From: Orthonyx spaldingii
Taxonomy: Eukaryota > Chordata > Aves > Passeriformes > Orthonychidae
Direction: 5' to 3'
Assembly: GCA_013397795.1 (NCBI GenBank)
Contig: VZTJ01003574.1
Span: forward strand, 1,554,044-1,618,043
Length of the DNA stretch: 64,000 bases
Shown here: piece after piece, positions 1 to 11,900 of the stretch
Position numbering within the stretch: position 1 is the first letter of the stretch
Layout of the letters: each line of letters starts with the position of its first letter
The notes under the pieces: model-generated
Databases searched by the model: none
Told to the model about the DNA's origin: nothing
The model's input: only the letters and a program-made list of their open reading frames with translations
Position numbers and translations under genes: made by a program

Positions 1-192
1 CGGGACAGGGGGGTGACTCCCCGTGCCCGGTGCCCGGTACGGCGGCCCCACGGAGGTGTGCGTGTGCTCGCCGGGGCTCCGCCGCCGGTTCGGGACTCGG
101 GGCTCCGCGCTGCTCGGTGCCGCCAGCCCGGCGCGGCGCGGGCTGGGCGCGGGGGCGGGGCCGGCGCCCCCGAGGGTGGTGCGCGCCGGAAG

Positions 193-200
193 GTTTAAAA
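193..200 (+). promoter_or_regulatory. HYAL2: TATA-like element of HYAL2
   Basis: TTTAAAAG lies in very GC-rich DNA just after a GC box (GGGGCGGGGCC at about 154-164). Transcription would begin near 220-230, upstream of the predicted 5'UTR exon. This is positional inference; no transcript data are available. Confidence 0.45.
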
Positions 201-219
201 GCGGCGGCGGGGGGGGAGG

Positions 220-578
220 CGGCGGCGCTGGAGGAGCTGGCGGCGGGGGATGGCCTGAGGCGCGGTGAGAGCCGCGCGGGGAGCGGGAGCCGAGCGGGGC
301 CGCCGGGGCCGCGCCCCGGCGCTTTGTCTGCCCGACTCGAACAAAGGCGGCGCCGCGCCGGCAGCCGGGCGAGCGCGAGCGGGCGAAGCCGCTCGGGACC
401 GGCATTCCCGAGAAGCAGCACCCCCGCCCGGGGGCTCTGCCCGCACCCCCTGGGACCTCTCTGCCCCGGGAGGGGACTTGGGTCAGGGTCTGCCTTGGGG
501 GGTGCGGGCAGATCGGCCCCTGCCTGCACCCCCTCCTGCCGGCTCCCCCTTCTGACTGTGCTCTCCCGCCGCCGCCAG
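220..578 (+). other. HYAL2: HYAL2 5'UTR exon and 5'UTR intron (predicted)
   Basis: A strong donor, GCG|GTGAGA, occurs at 264/265. A pyrimidine-rich acceptor ending GCCGCCAG at 578 lies 15 bases before the HYAL2 start codon. Together they suggest a short non-coding first exon (about 220-264) and an intron from 265 to 578. A non-coding first exon is usual for HYAL2. Unspliced use of this region cannot be excluded. Confidence 0.5.
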
Positions 579-593
579 GTCCCGTCGGGCAGG

Positions 594-2803
594 ATGCGCG
601 GGGGCTGCGCGGCGGCGGTGGCTGTGCCCTGGCTGGCCCTGCTGGCCTTGGCCCGGCAGCACCCCGAGAAGCCGTCGGCCCCCCCCCATCTCACTCGCCG
701 GCCCTTCTTGGTGGCCTGGAACGTGCCCACCCAGGACTGCAAGCCCCGCTTCCAGGTGTCCTTCGACTTCAGCATCTTCGACCTGTACGCTTCCCCCAAC
801 GAGGGCTTCGTGGGGCAGAACCTCACCATCTTCTACAAGGAGCGCCTGGGTCTCTACCCCTACTACGACCGTCAAGGTGTGGCAGTCAATGGTGGTGTGC
901 CCCAAAACAGCAGCCTGTCCGAGCACCTCGCCCGCCTCCAGGAGGGCATCGACAAGTACATCCGCTCATCCACCAAAGAAGGGCTGGCCGTCATCGACTG
1001 GGAGGAGTGGAGGCCTGTCTGGGCTCGCAACTGGAAGCCCAAGGATATCTATCGGGAGGCGTCACAGGAGCTGGTGTTACGGCGTCAGCCCACCTGGCCT
1101 CCTGAGAAGGTGAACAAGCAGGCAGTGTTTGAGTTTGAGTCGGCTGCCCAGGAGTTCATGGTGAGCACCCTGCGCAAGGCCAAGAGCTACCGACCCAAGC
1201 AGCTCTGGGGGTTTTACCTCTTCCCTGACTGCTACAACCACGACTACAGCAAGAACAAGGAGAGCTACACCGGGCAGTGCCCGGATGTGGAGAAGACCCG
1301 CAACGACCAGCTGGAGTGGCTCTGGAAGGAGAGCACGGCGCTCTACCCCTCCATCTACCTCGACCCGCTCCTGGACTCCACCCCCAACAGCCGCAAGTTT
1401 GTGCGGGCGCGGGTGATGGAGGCCATGCGCATCTCGCAGCAGCACCACGATGAATACTCCCTACCTGTCTTTGTCTACACCCGGCCCACCTACATCCGCA
1501 AGCTGACTGTGCTCAGCCAGGTAGGGCTGTACCACTGGGACATCCTCATGCCGAGCCCCGGGCATCTGGGCTTTGGGGTCAGCTGAGGTGGTTCCTCTGC
1601 CTGTGTATCTCGCCTTGCTCCTGTGGAGCAGGGTGGCTCTGGAGGATGGTGTCTACACTTGTGGTGTTACTGGCACCCCATGGTTTGTTTCTGTGTGGAT
1701 GGGAAGCAACATCATTTGTCATGGGGCTGGTGGCTGGCTCCCAGGAGCAGGAGGGGTGCCTCCTTTCCTAGGATCCCCAGCTCAGTCCCTCTCTGGGGTG
1801 CCACAAACTGTTTCCCTTATGGGTGGGATGTCTGGCAGCAGGACTGGCACCAATGGTGACCATCACCAGGGAAGTGCCTGGGAAGGACTGCAGGACTCTC
1901 AGGTCCTGGCAGCCGGGACGCTGGGGTGTGTGAGCCCACAGCCCCTGTGCTGTGGCGACTTAGCCCCTGAGGAGGGGGGCATTATTGGGAAACCTCATCC
2001 CCAAGCTGTTGGAACAGTCCCTTTTCCCTGGAGCAGGGATTGAGTCTTACCCCCCTGGTCCTGCAATGGACACTTTGGAGCACACTGTGCTGGGGCTGTG
2101 GGTGCTGTGGGTGCTGGGGCTGTGGGCACTAACCAGACCCTGTCCCCACAGCCAGACCTGATCTCCACCATCGGAGAGAGCGCGGCACTGGGTGCAGCCG
2201 GGGCCATTCTGTGGGGTGATGCAGTTGACACCAAAAACCGGGTAAGTTTGGAGTCAGTGTGGGAGGGGGATGGATGGAGGGATGGATCACCTTCCCCCAG
2301 AGGAGGACCAGTGGCTGAGCTGTCCTCTCCATCTGAGGTACTTGTCGCTGGTTCACACCAACATGCCCCTGGTATCTCCCTTTCCCTAGGAGTTGTGCCA
2401 GCTCATGAAAAACTACCTGGAGGGGGACCTGGGACGCTACATTGTGAATGTCACGACAGCAGCAGAGCTCTGCAGCACGACGCTGTGCCAGGGCCGGGGT
2501 CGCTGCCTGCGCCGGGACAGCAATGCTGATGTCTTCCTCCACCTCAACTCCACCAACTTCCAGCTGCGGCGCCGGGATGATGACCAGCCCCAGCAGCCCC
2601 TCTTCTGGGCCGAGGGCCAGCTCTCCTCTGCTGACATACTCTTCCTACGGACCCACTTCCACTGCCACTGCTACCAGGGCTGGCAGGGCAGTGGCTGCCA
2701 GACCCGCACTGGTCCCCGCAGCGATGCCCCCGGCCCTTTGGCACCGCTGGGACTTGCAGTGCTGTTGCTGCTTGCAAGCTGGTGCTATCCCCCCCTGGAC
2801 TGA
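594..2803 (+). CDS. HYAL2: Hyaluronidase-2, GPI-anchored (three coding exons)
   Basis: Glycoside hydrolase family 56 enzyme that cleaves hyaluronan, chiefly at the cell surface. Coding exons are 594-1520, 2152-2241 and 2390-2803, all joined in phase 0 with GT-AG introns. The product is 476 aa; human HYAL2 is 473. Residues 1-20 form a hydrophobic signal peptide. The catalytic motif AVIDWEEWRP carries the proton-donor pair D135 and E137. N-glycosylation sequons are seen at N76 and N105. Exon 2 encodes the conserved TIGESAALGAAG block. Exon 3 encodes the Cys-rich EGF-like module (CxGRGRCLRR, then HCHCYQGWQGSGC). The last ~22 residues are hydrophobic, as expected for a GPI-attachment signal, which separates HYAL2 from HYAL1. 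The start was chosen because the signal peptide follows it directly, although the frame stays open upstream. HYAL1 follows in tandem. The identification rests on residue-level similarity to HYAL2 and on the tail. Confidence 0.95.
2089..2130 (+). repeat. Short GCTGTGGGT-type repeat in HYAL2 intron
   Basis: Three imperfect GCTG(GGGCTG)TGGGT units stand just before the acceptor of the second coding exon. It is a small low-complexity array with no evident function. Confidence 0.5.
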
Positions 2804-3107
2804 GCTGCCCCTTTCTGTGGTGGTGTAGGAGGAGCTTATTTAAGATATCTCTACCCTGCCTGGGAGGCAGCTAATTATGGAGGGCTGTCCCTCACTGCGG
2901 TGTTAAGGAGGGGAGAGCTGCGTGGTTGCCCCATCTCTGCTCGCCCTGCTGCAGTGCAGGTGCCCCTCATGGGGATGGGAGGAGGAAGGGGACCCCTCTC
3001 CTGTTGTAAGGAGAGGGATGGGGGCAAGAGGGACACGGGGGTGGCGAGTGGGTGCTGCGTGGTGCTGAGCCCCCGTGTGCTGCCCCACACTGAAGTGCTT
3101 TACCTCG

Positions 3108-3113
3108 AATAAA
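3108..3113 (+). terminator. HYAL2: HYAL2 polyadenylation signal
   Basis: Canonical AATAAA about 305 bases after the HYAL2 stop, followed by a GT-containing stretch. It gives a compact 3'UTR of roughly 2804-3130. Confidence 0.75.
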
Positions 3114-3130
3114 GCTGGTCAGACTGAGAG

Positions 3131-4240
3131 CCGTGGGCTGATTTGGGGCAGGGCAGGCACGGGTCACTCAACTCCGCGAGGGTGGGGAAGCGGTGTGGGT
3201 TGGTATGCAGCTCGGGGAGAGCTCTGCAGGGTTGGGAACTGCCGCTTGGGGCCGGAGCCGCTCGGGGAAGGCGCTGGAGGGACGGCAGCGGAGCCGGAGC
3301 CGCGTGGGCAGCCACGGCCGGGCCACCCACGTGGAGGCTGCGTGCGGCCACACCCCCGCCCTGTCCCCGCCCTGTGCCCGCCCCCAACCCGCGACACGCG
3401 CGGCAGTGTCCGGGATGCGGGACTGGAGCCCCCGGGACCGGGATGGCCGGGTGGGGACACTGTGCTGTGCGCCACGGCCGGGGGTGGGGACAGCCCCGCC
3501 GGGCAGGGGACACCCCTGTGCCGCCAGCGTCCCTGAGCTCCGCTGTCCCGTGCCACGAGTGTCCCGCAGCGGTGCCGTCGTGTGGCGCCTGTCCCCGGCT
3601 CTGCCTGTGCCCGTGCAGCCTCTCCGGGCACTGCCCTGTCCTGAGGAGTGACCGTGGGCATGGAGCGGCCCCGCGTGGCACAGCCGCCTTCCCACCCACA
3701 TCCCTCGGCTGCTGTGAGTGTCCCCATGCCGTGCTCTGTGTGGCTGCTGTCCTGTGCTGTGGGTGTCCCCAGGCTGTGCCTCCTGGCCCCAGGCCGCGCG
3801 CTGCTGAGGCTGCGGTGCCCAGGCGGGAGTGTCCGGTACCACGCCGGGCTGTGCCGTGCCGGGTCCTGCCCGGTGCCGTGAGCTCCTTCCCGGCAGTGCC
3901 CTCCTCCTGCCGGCGAATGATTCCGCTTCCCGAGCAGCGCCCGTCCGGCGCAGCCCTTGTCCATCACCGTGACCTTCCTCCCCCCGCCCCGTCCGTGTCT
4001 GTTTGTCTTTCCAGCCCACTCGCCGCCGGCCAGTCATGGGGTGTTGACTCTGCGCATTCCTTCCCAGCAGAGCCCGCCGCCGCCGCGCATAACGCGGGGC
4101 TGACGCTGCTTTCCCCGCTGCGGGGCCGCGGTGCTGGGCTGCAGCTGCTGATAAATTCGGGGACTTTAAGGAGGTGAGAGAGGTGGCTCTGGGTGACTGG
4201 CACCGCTTGGGAACGGAGGTGTGGATTAATGCCGGTCCTG
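3131..4240. other. GC-rich HYAL2-HYAL1 spacer
   Basis: This intergenic DNA is rich in CpG and in GTGCC/TGTCCC-type words. Stop codons are so sparse that several overlapping frames stay open on both strands (344 aa on +, 289 and 267 aa on -). None shows a recognisable domain, and their composition is the low-complexity Pro/Arg/Ala/Gly expected from GC-rich non-coding DNA. A palindromic E-box, CACGTG, lies at 3328-3333. The stretch probably contains upstream regulatory sequence for HYAL1. No gene is called. Confidence 0.6.
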
Positions 4241-4248
4241 ACTTGGGG

Positions 4249-4255
4249 ATAAAAG
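4249..4255 (+). promoter_or_regulatory. HYAL1: TATA-like element of HYAL1
   Basis: ATAAAAG lies 76 bases before the HYAL1 start codon, predicting a transcription start near 4280 and a short unspliced leader. HYAL1 promoters in other species may use additional upstream exons, which I cannot see here. Confidence 0.5.
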
Positions 4256-4324
4256 CATCAAGGCCCGCCCAAGTCTCGGCTCTCCCCAGGCAGCTCCAGG
4301 ACTCATCCTGAGCCTACCAACACC

Positions 4325-5850
4325 ATGGCATCGGCGTGGTCCTGCTGTGTCCTCCTGCTGCTCCTGCTCCCCCTGGCCCACGGTGGGGGGCCTGGTCCTG
4401 TCCTTGTCAACCGGCCCTTTGTCACCGTCTGGAACATCCCCAGCGAGCGCTGCGCCCAGAAGTACAACGTAACCCTCAGCCTGGAGGTCTTTGATGTGTT
4501 GGCCAACGACCAGCAGTCCTTCACTGGGCAGGACATCACCCTCTTCTACAGCGACAAGATAGGGCTCTTCCCCTACTACACATCTGAGGGGGTGCCAGTG
4601 AACGGGGGGCTCCCCCAAAATGCCAGCCTGGAGACTCACATCCACCAGGCCACCCAGGACATCAAGGTGACCCTGCCCAGCCCTGACTATGGTGGGCTGG
4701 CTGTCATCGACTGGGAGAAGTGGCGCCCGCTGTGGATCCGCAACTGGGACTCCATGGAGATCTACCAGCACAAGTCAGAGGAGCTGGTGCAGCAGCAGCA
4801 CCCGCAGTGGCCTCCCAAGGAGGTGGAGGAGCTGGCCAAGCAGCAGTTTGAGGAGAGTGCCTGCGATTTCATGAACAAGACCCTGTGGCTGGGCGAGAGT
4901 CTCCGTCCCAGTGCCCACTGGGGATTCTATGGTTTCCCCGACTGCTACAACAATGACTTTGATAGCCTGTCCTACAACGGGACGTGCCCAGAGGTGGAGC
5001 AGCAGAGGAACAAGAATCTGTCCTGGCTCTGGAAGAGCAGCCGGGCGCTCTACCCCAGCATCTACCTGCCCCTCCGCCTCAATGGCACCGACAAGGTGCT
5101 CGCCTATGTCCGGCACCGTGTGGCCGAGGCTTTCGCTGTCCAGCGTGGAATCCTTGACAGCGGCATCCCCGTCCTGCCCTACTCCCAGATCGCCTTTGAG
5201 CGCACTGTGGACTTCCTTTCCCAGGTGATGGGGATGTGGGGACAGTGGGCACCTCTTGGGCTGATGGGCTGGCACTGGGGAGTCTTTAGCTCTGCTGGGG
5301 CTGTGTGGGGGCTTTGGGCACTGCTGACTTCTCCTCTCCCCCCGTGGGTGCAGGAGGACCTGATGAACACCATCGGGGAGAGCGCGGCTCAGGGTGCTGC
5401 TGGCATCGTCCTCTGGGGCAGCCTGGACTACAGCACCTCCAAGGTGAGTGCACAGGGTGACACGAGGTCCCTGCCAGCAGGGACCTCCAGTTCCTCAGCC
5501 GTGCAGGGCTGTGACACCGAATGCCATTGCAGGAGATGTGCCTGAGGCTGAAGGACTACGTGGAGGGGCCCCTGGGCCACTACATCGTCAATGTGACGGC
5601 CAGCGCTGACCTGTGCAGCCAGAGCCTGTGCTCCGGCCACGGCCGCTGCGTGCGCCAGGACAACCAGCAGGGCTACCTCCACCTCGACCCCTCCCGCTTC
5701 ACCATCGACCTGCACGCTGGCAAGCCCTGGCTGGTGGCTCAGAGCCTGCAGCCTGGGGAGGACATCTCCAAACTGGCCAAGGAGTTCAGCTGCCAGTGCT
5801 ATGACAAGTGGCAGGGACCCCGCTGTGACACCCAGGGCTTTGCCAAGTGA
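4325..5850 (+). CDS. HYAL1: Hyaluronidase-1, secreted/lysosomal (three coding exons)
   Basis: Acid-active family 56 hyaluronidase that breaks hyaluronan into small oligosaccharides in lysosomes and in serum. Coding exons are 4325-5224, 5354-5443 and 5533-5850, all phase 0 with GT-AG introns. The product is 435 aa, the same length as human HYAL1. Residues 1-20 are a leucine-rich signal peptide. GLAVIDWEKWRP places the catalytic pair at D129 and E131, the numbering known for human HYAL1. Sequons include N48 and N99. Exon 2 encodes TIGESAAQGAAG. The last exon carries the EGF-like CSGHGRC and CQCYDKWQGPRC modules. Unlike HYAL2, the protein ends in a hydrophilic QGFAK with no GPI tail. The start has a CACCATGG Kozak context. 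HYAL3 is the main alternative; gene order (HYAL2 then HYAL1 in human) and sequence favour HYAL1. Confidence 0.88.
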
Positions 5851-5949
5851 TCCCCTCCAGTCCTCCCACCCTGGGGACACTGGGGCGGACAGGGTGACAC
5901 TACCTCACCACCCTTGCCATGAGGTTGAGAACCTGACCGTGGGGCTGTT

Positions 5950-5955
5950 AATAAA
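5950..5955 (+). terminator. HYAL1: HYAL1 polyadenylation signal
   Basis: AATAAA lies 100 bases after the HYAL1 stop codon and is followed within about 35 bases by T/G-rich sequence. It implies a very short 3'UTR. Confidence 0.7.
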
Positions 5956-5974
5956 AGCAGAAAGCACCAGCAAG

Positions 5975-8900
5975 CATCTCCTCCTTGTCTTCTGCTGCAG
6001 CATGTTTTGGGGTGGGAGGGTCCTCCTGCAACACCACTGGTGCCCTGTGATGCTGCCAAGGGCTGTCCTTTGGGCTGAAAGCTTGGGATGTAATGCCTCA
6101 GAGAAACCACAAGAAAGAAACCAAAATTTATGGGAAAAGATATAGGGAGAGGGATGATGGGGAAGGAGGATGAGAAAAGGGGGAATGATGGGGAACGGTC
6201 GAAGACTGGAGGCAAAGAGGGTGAAAAGGTGCCTGTGTGGCTGTAGTTGGGGGAGTTCTCCAACCCCTCACTGTGCACAGAGGAGTGGAGTGAAACCACT
6301 GCCCCCACTTTGTTTTCCCCTGTATAACCATATGCAAAGCAGTTAAGTCCACAAATGATAAGCAGAAGAACTGATTTCTGTAACCCGGGCCACAAACTTA
6401 ACCATACCTGTTTCAAAGCAGTTGGGAGAAGGAATGAAACCCTGGCCCAGCTGAGATAGAAATGTTGGCATCTTCATCTGGATATTCATCTGGGGGTGGG
6501 GGAATCACATGCTCAGTTCTCTGATTTTAAGCCCTAGTTCAGGTGATCTCTCCTTGTTGGGACTGTGCTGCACAGCACTGTGTGTGTACTGGGGACTTTC
6601 AAAGCTGCACCCTTAATTTTTAAGCTGGTTAATGTAAACCACTGCAGAGTTACTGCATTTTTCATGTTCATTTCTTATTATTACATTGAGGAGGATCTGA
6701 GAATATACCCCTGAAGACATAATTAGGCCTTTGGATTCCCCAGTCACAGCTTCCGGAAACATACACTCTGTTATTACCAAGCTCTTTGACAAGCTGGGGG
6801 CCCCTGAAAAAAAAAAGTAGTCATAATTGGATTTTGGCCCAGAATTAATAGTTTTATCTAATTCTTATAGAGATAGCTTGGTAAATGTTGTACGTAAATG
6901 TTGGAAACAATATTATCTTAGTATTTTTTGTATGTGAAATGTGATTTAACTTAATGAACACTCAAACACGCTCCTCCCACACTACAGGGAATCTGATATT
7001 TGCCCTGTATGAAATGCTGAAATTGAAAGCAAAGTTCACCTTGCTATTCACACAAAGAAAATTACCATGAATTTCAAGTCCTCCTTATGCCTGGAAGGGA
7101 TCAGAGCTGTGTGCTTGTAACTTCAGGTAATTTAACATGCTTCAAGCGTTCAGCTACTGGTGCCTAACTGGGGGCTGATCTGGGGTTCTCCTGGACAGTG
7201 TTATCTCAATCCACTAACTGAACTAAGCACTCAGGTGGGCATCAGGAGAGACATTTCCTCAGGAGTGGGAGAGGCTCTGGCACTGTCAGAAGCCACACAA
7301 GCCCTGCAGAAACCCTGTCCCCAGGTGTGGGTTTGTGGCTTTTCTTAAAGAAGAGTGAGGCTGGGAAGTGACAGACTTCTCTTATTTCTTGAAGCAGCTC
7401 CTTTTCTTGTTGAAATAATGCAAACTTGGGCATGAATGCAGTTTGCCACTTTCAAATAATAGTTTTGAAAGTGTAAGAGGATTTGCTTTATTCATCCTTC
7501 TTACTGTAGCTATTCTTCTGTCCTTGCCTCTCACACTGTATCTAAAGACACCCAAGACACTGGATTTCATGTAATTTAGCTTGTCTTGCTCCAGACTCTG
7601 AGGAATAGAGACCAGAAAGACGCTGCATGTGGTGCCAACAGACGATCTGGAAGCACTGAACATCTGCTGGGTTGTTTTTTCCAGCTCTGAAAACCTGTAC
7701 ACGTGTAGGGCTGTGCAAACCCAGCGCGGTGCCGGAGCCAGCCCACGCTCGGCAGGAGAGTGCTGGAGAGGAGCCCAAGCACGGGCCTTTGTGTGGGTCA
7801 CATTCCTGGCTGCTCCATGGCTCCCGGGTGGGATGTGCTCATGGTGCTGCCATGGCAGCTCCTGCTTTCCATGCTCAGGATGACTGAGGAACCTGCTGTG
7901 GGCAGAGCTTGCTCATCCACTGCATTACAGGTTCACACTAAATCAATTTCTAGGCTTTTTCCATGTGCTGCTCCAAGAAGTAAGGGAAGTTTGTCACTTA
8001 GGCCTGTCCTTACATTGCCAAGTTTTTAATTTCAATGACTCATTATTTTTTGTCTAGGTTGCTTAAGCCTCATATCTCCACAAATAATTTATCCTTAGTA
8101 TTTACCATGGTTAACTATCCCAAACAGAGAGAACTGAACTGCTGGTTGCTCTGAAGATAGAAAGATTATTTTACAATCTAGAATGAAGATGCTTGTAGTG
8201 AGAGGCCTTTAAATGCTTTCATATGACCAGCACATAAGTAGTTCAGCTGAAGGGTAAGGTGTAGATAAAACCTTGCATAAAGCAGATGGAAGGAAGCCCT
8301 TTCAAGCAATTCACAGGCTTTTCAGGTACAAGCAGGGAATGAGTAGCCTGTTATTTATCTAATAAGACAAATTCTCATCTGCCTTGTTCCCTGACTAAAA
8401 AAAGAATTGGTATAGAGATACACTTCCCACATTGTTAGAGATCAGTTTAGTCAGACACTAAGACATTGTTCCCAGTTTTGTCTTGCATTAACAGCCCATG
8501 TCTATGGTTAGGTAACCAAGGGGGTGATGGTATTTTGAGACCCCAGATGTTGTTTTAGGACCCCACTAGCTATCACTTGCTGTTGCACTTCACTTCATCC
8601 AAAGATCTGGAAGGAAGCCATAAAACCAAAACGAGGACTGAGGGAAGCAGGTCCTTCCAGATCACTTCTCCTGCAGCCCTTTCGGCTGGATGCTGAGCTT
8701 CTCCTGATATACAAGTACAAACTTCTTTCAGAAGAAACAAATCCTTCCCCAAATAAGCAGATCACGGCAACTGTATAGCTTGAAATTAAAGAGATGGCGT
8801 GTAGGTCTTTAAATGCCTTTTATTTCCTTCACAAGTGTAGGCTTGTGGCAGGCAGGGCTGGTCACTCAGAGCTCGGGTTGCTTCGTGGGTGTTCAAACAA

Positions 8901-11900
8901 ACACACAGCAGCTTGAAGGCAGAGAGGAGGGCTGGGTGCTCTGCCAGCCCCGGGGCAGGTTTTAGTCACTCTGTTTAGCTGCAGTTGCAGAAATCCTCCC
9001 TAAATCCCAAACACACACTGCTCCGCTGTGCCCAAAGCTTCCAGGTGAGCAGCTCACCCAGCAGTAGCAGCTAAGAGGAGTCCGAGGTACCTCAGAGAAA
9101 CACGAGGCCAGGAGGAAGAGAAGGAGGAGGAGGCAGCAGCACAGAAATTGCCTCCAATGTCACTTGAGCCTGTGAGCAGCTTGAGGTGCACCCAGAGCAG
9201 CAGAGGTTTCACTGGCTTTGAATAAAGCACACCTCCCTGTGTGCCAAAAGCATCGAGGGTGTGCACAAGGCTTCACTGCTTTCCTGTTAATGCTTTTAAC
9301 TAAAACTTGCCACTTCTTTTCCAATGTCAAAGCACACTTCTGATTACGGTTTCAAAAGTGAAACCTCAACTCCTACAGAAATAATTTCCAGAGCTTGAAC
9401 GCAAGACTCTGTATCCCAATCCCCCCTCAGCGTCACTCAGTGCAGCACTGACCTCAACACAAAAATTTCAAGCTACCAGTTACCTAAAATGAAAGTGGTT
9501 CTTCCTTATGGTGTCTTTGTACTTCTGTTTGTGTTTGAAAACCACCCATTCCAAACCTTTTCCCTTGCTCAGGCATTTCTAGAAAAGATCTGAAAAGATT
9601 TATAAAAAACAAACCATAATTAAGGAAGATCTAAAGTGTTCTTCAGGGGCCACAGACTCTGCTACTGCCCTGGACATGACACCCCTTGTTTCCGAGAACT
9701 AGCAGGGATATCAGCCTTCATTCCTCTGATTCATCAGGCTGCAATTTCAGAAGTTACTTTAAAAAAAATGTAAGCCTGGAAGCTTGCACCGTTTGTGGGC
9801 TCTCAGCAAGTGTTTAAACATCCAGCAAAAACAGCAGACCTGGCTTCAGGTTATACAAACAGAAATGCCTCTGCACTTGAGAACTTGTCCCGCTTTGTTC
9901 TGTAACTTTTCAAATCTGCCATTACTGGGGCTGGGCACCAGAGCAGGACTTTCACCACAAGAATGTGGGCACAGCAGCAGCTCCTTTGTTGTGAGTGCTC
10001 CAGGCCAGCCTCAGGCAGGGCTGGTAAGTGGGGTGCAAGGGCTGCCACGTTTTCTGTTCGAGGAAGGCGCAGTTTGTGTTTTTCACTGCTGCTGGGACTG
10101 TCAGAGGCAGAACGTTCGTCCTGTTTGCAGCATCTCTGCAGCTCTGATTTGGCAGCAACTCCCCTCCCAGTTATTTTCCACCCCGGGGCTTTAAAAACAG
10201 ACTAATCAGTGTCCTGTGCTGGCATTAGTAAATCAGCAGGGGTGTTATCACCAGCCCGAGGAGGGTCAGAGTGAGGCCTTGGGAGTGCTTCGAGTGAAGC
10301 CGCTGGCTTGTGCTGTATAAAACACCTTGTAAACTCATTTTCCTCCAGTAACATGTTAAGCACAAAACCATACAGTGCTCCAAACTCTGCTCTAACCTGC
10401 TGGTGCACACTTCAGCAAACACCAAATAATACAGCAAAACATTTTGTGGGAACTGTCCTGCATTTGACTGTAACTCCTCAGGAGGAAAAAATTTGATTTG
10501 ACAGGTTACTGGTCCCATTCCCCAATTAAGGCATAAACAGTTGTAATCCTCTGTGCTGTTGGGCGGAGTTCAAGGTTAGTTTCAGCAAAAACAAACTAAG
10601 ATGAAATTGAAGCAGGGGAAAAAAATCCCTCAAAATTTGGAGGCAGAACTTGCTCTCAGTGCAAAGCATATACCCTTTATTATCTTATTTGTTTTAATAC
10701 ACACCAACTGATACCTGCACACAGCAGATACCAGCTGAGATAACAGGGAGTTCAATATTTAAGGCTTGGCTTTTCTCACCATAGCAACAAACCTGTAAGG
10801 AGAGTAAGAGGACAGGGATAACTGGCAGCATCCAGCACAGCAAGGGCAGTGGTGCTGGAAGCCTGAATCTCTCCCACCTCACGGTGCCTGATGCAGAACC
10901 ACCGTGGATGTCTGAACACAGGCACCCAACGTGCCCTGGGGAGTGTGTGTTGTGCAAAGCACCAGCAGAATAAACACAGAGGTAGGTGTTTGCTTCCTTG
11001 TCTTCAAGGCAGCTGGGAAAGAGGGTGATCTGTAATCTTATTTTCCTTTTATAAAATAGTGGAGGTGGTGGCCTTTGAATGCGGGTCTGCTCTCCCTGAC
11101 TGCATAAACCAGCTCTGGGGCACAAGGGACTCTTTATAGTCACTGGTCTAGAACAGAAGAGTCCCCCAAAGGTACCTTTTCCTCTCTGCACCTCTGCCAC
11201 CCTATCAAAATTAGTTGGATGAAACAGATTCTCTGTCATAAATCCATGCTGCATTTATTCACATGGACAAACACCCACGCTGCTTTTTGTTTCATGGATT
11301 AACACTTCATCCACTCACAGAATTTCTTGAATCACTAATTACATTCAAATTGAATGAAATAACTTGAAAAGCTGTCATCAGTGTCCCATCAGTGTCTGAA
11401 ACCAGGTGAGCCCAAGAAGAAATGCCACCAAAATCTACCTGGAGCTAATCTTCAGGATATTGGTCAGAAGGGTCATGAAACCTTTTTCACTTCAGTTGTG
11501 GCTAGAAGGCATAGTATGAATGCTAAATTTCTGCCAGCTACAAAAAAAGGCACCTTATCTTTGTTTTCTAAGCAAGAAAAAATTATTTCTACCTATGCAG
11601 GTTTATCAAAAGATACCTATCAATAACCCAGAGTAAGGGGATTCATCTTTAAAATGTCCTGATCTGGGTTCTTGGTAGATAAATCGATGTCAGAGGTATT
11701 TTAACAAGACAGTTAATTGATGAGAAATCCCCAAATTAGAAGAGATACACATCAGAGTATTCATTTCCATTATGGTCCAAGCTCCTCGTTTATTTCTTCT
11801 ACTCCACAGACACAGGTGGAAAGAAATGCAACACCAATGCAAGCAATTTGCCAAAAAATGTGCTTAATATAATATTTATATAATCTTCTTACATGCTGCC

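Noticed and set aside
30..593. Open frame continuing 188 codons upstream of the HYAL2 start
   Set aside because: It crosses a TATA-like promoter, a donor and an acceptor. The signal peptide begins at 594, so the upstream part is untranslated DNA.
3143..4177. 344-aa open frame on the + strand between HYAL2 and HYAL1, with 267-289 aa frames opposite
   Set aside because: All frames are open because the DNA is GC-rich and stop-poor. The composition is low-complexity and no domain or family motif is visible.
5799..6416. 205-aa frame on the - strand overlapping the HYAL1 3' end
   Set aside because: It overlaps the terminal coding exon and poly(A) signal of HYAL1 and shows no recognisable domain. 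I considered a retroviral LTR remnant but could not find matching ends.
10694..11254. 186-aa frame on the - strand
   Set aside because: No domain, no flanking splice logic, and a Cys/Leu-rich random composition. Length alone is not enough in 25 kb of intergenic DNA.
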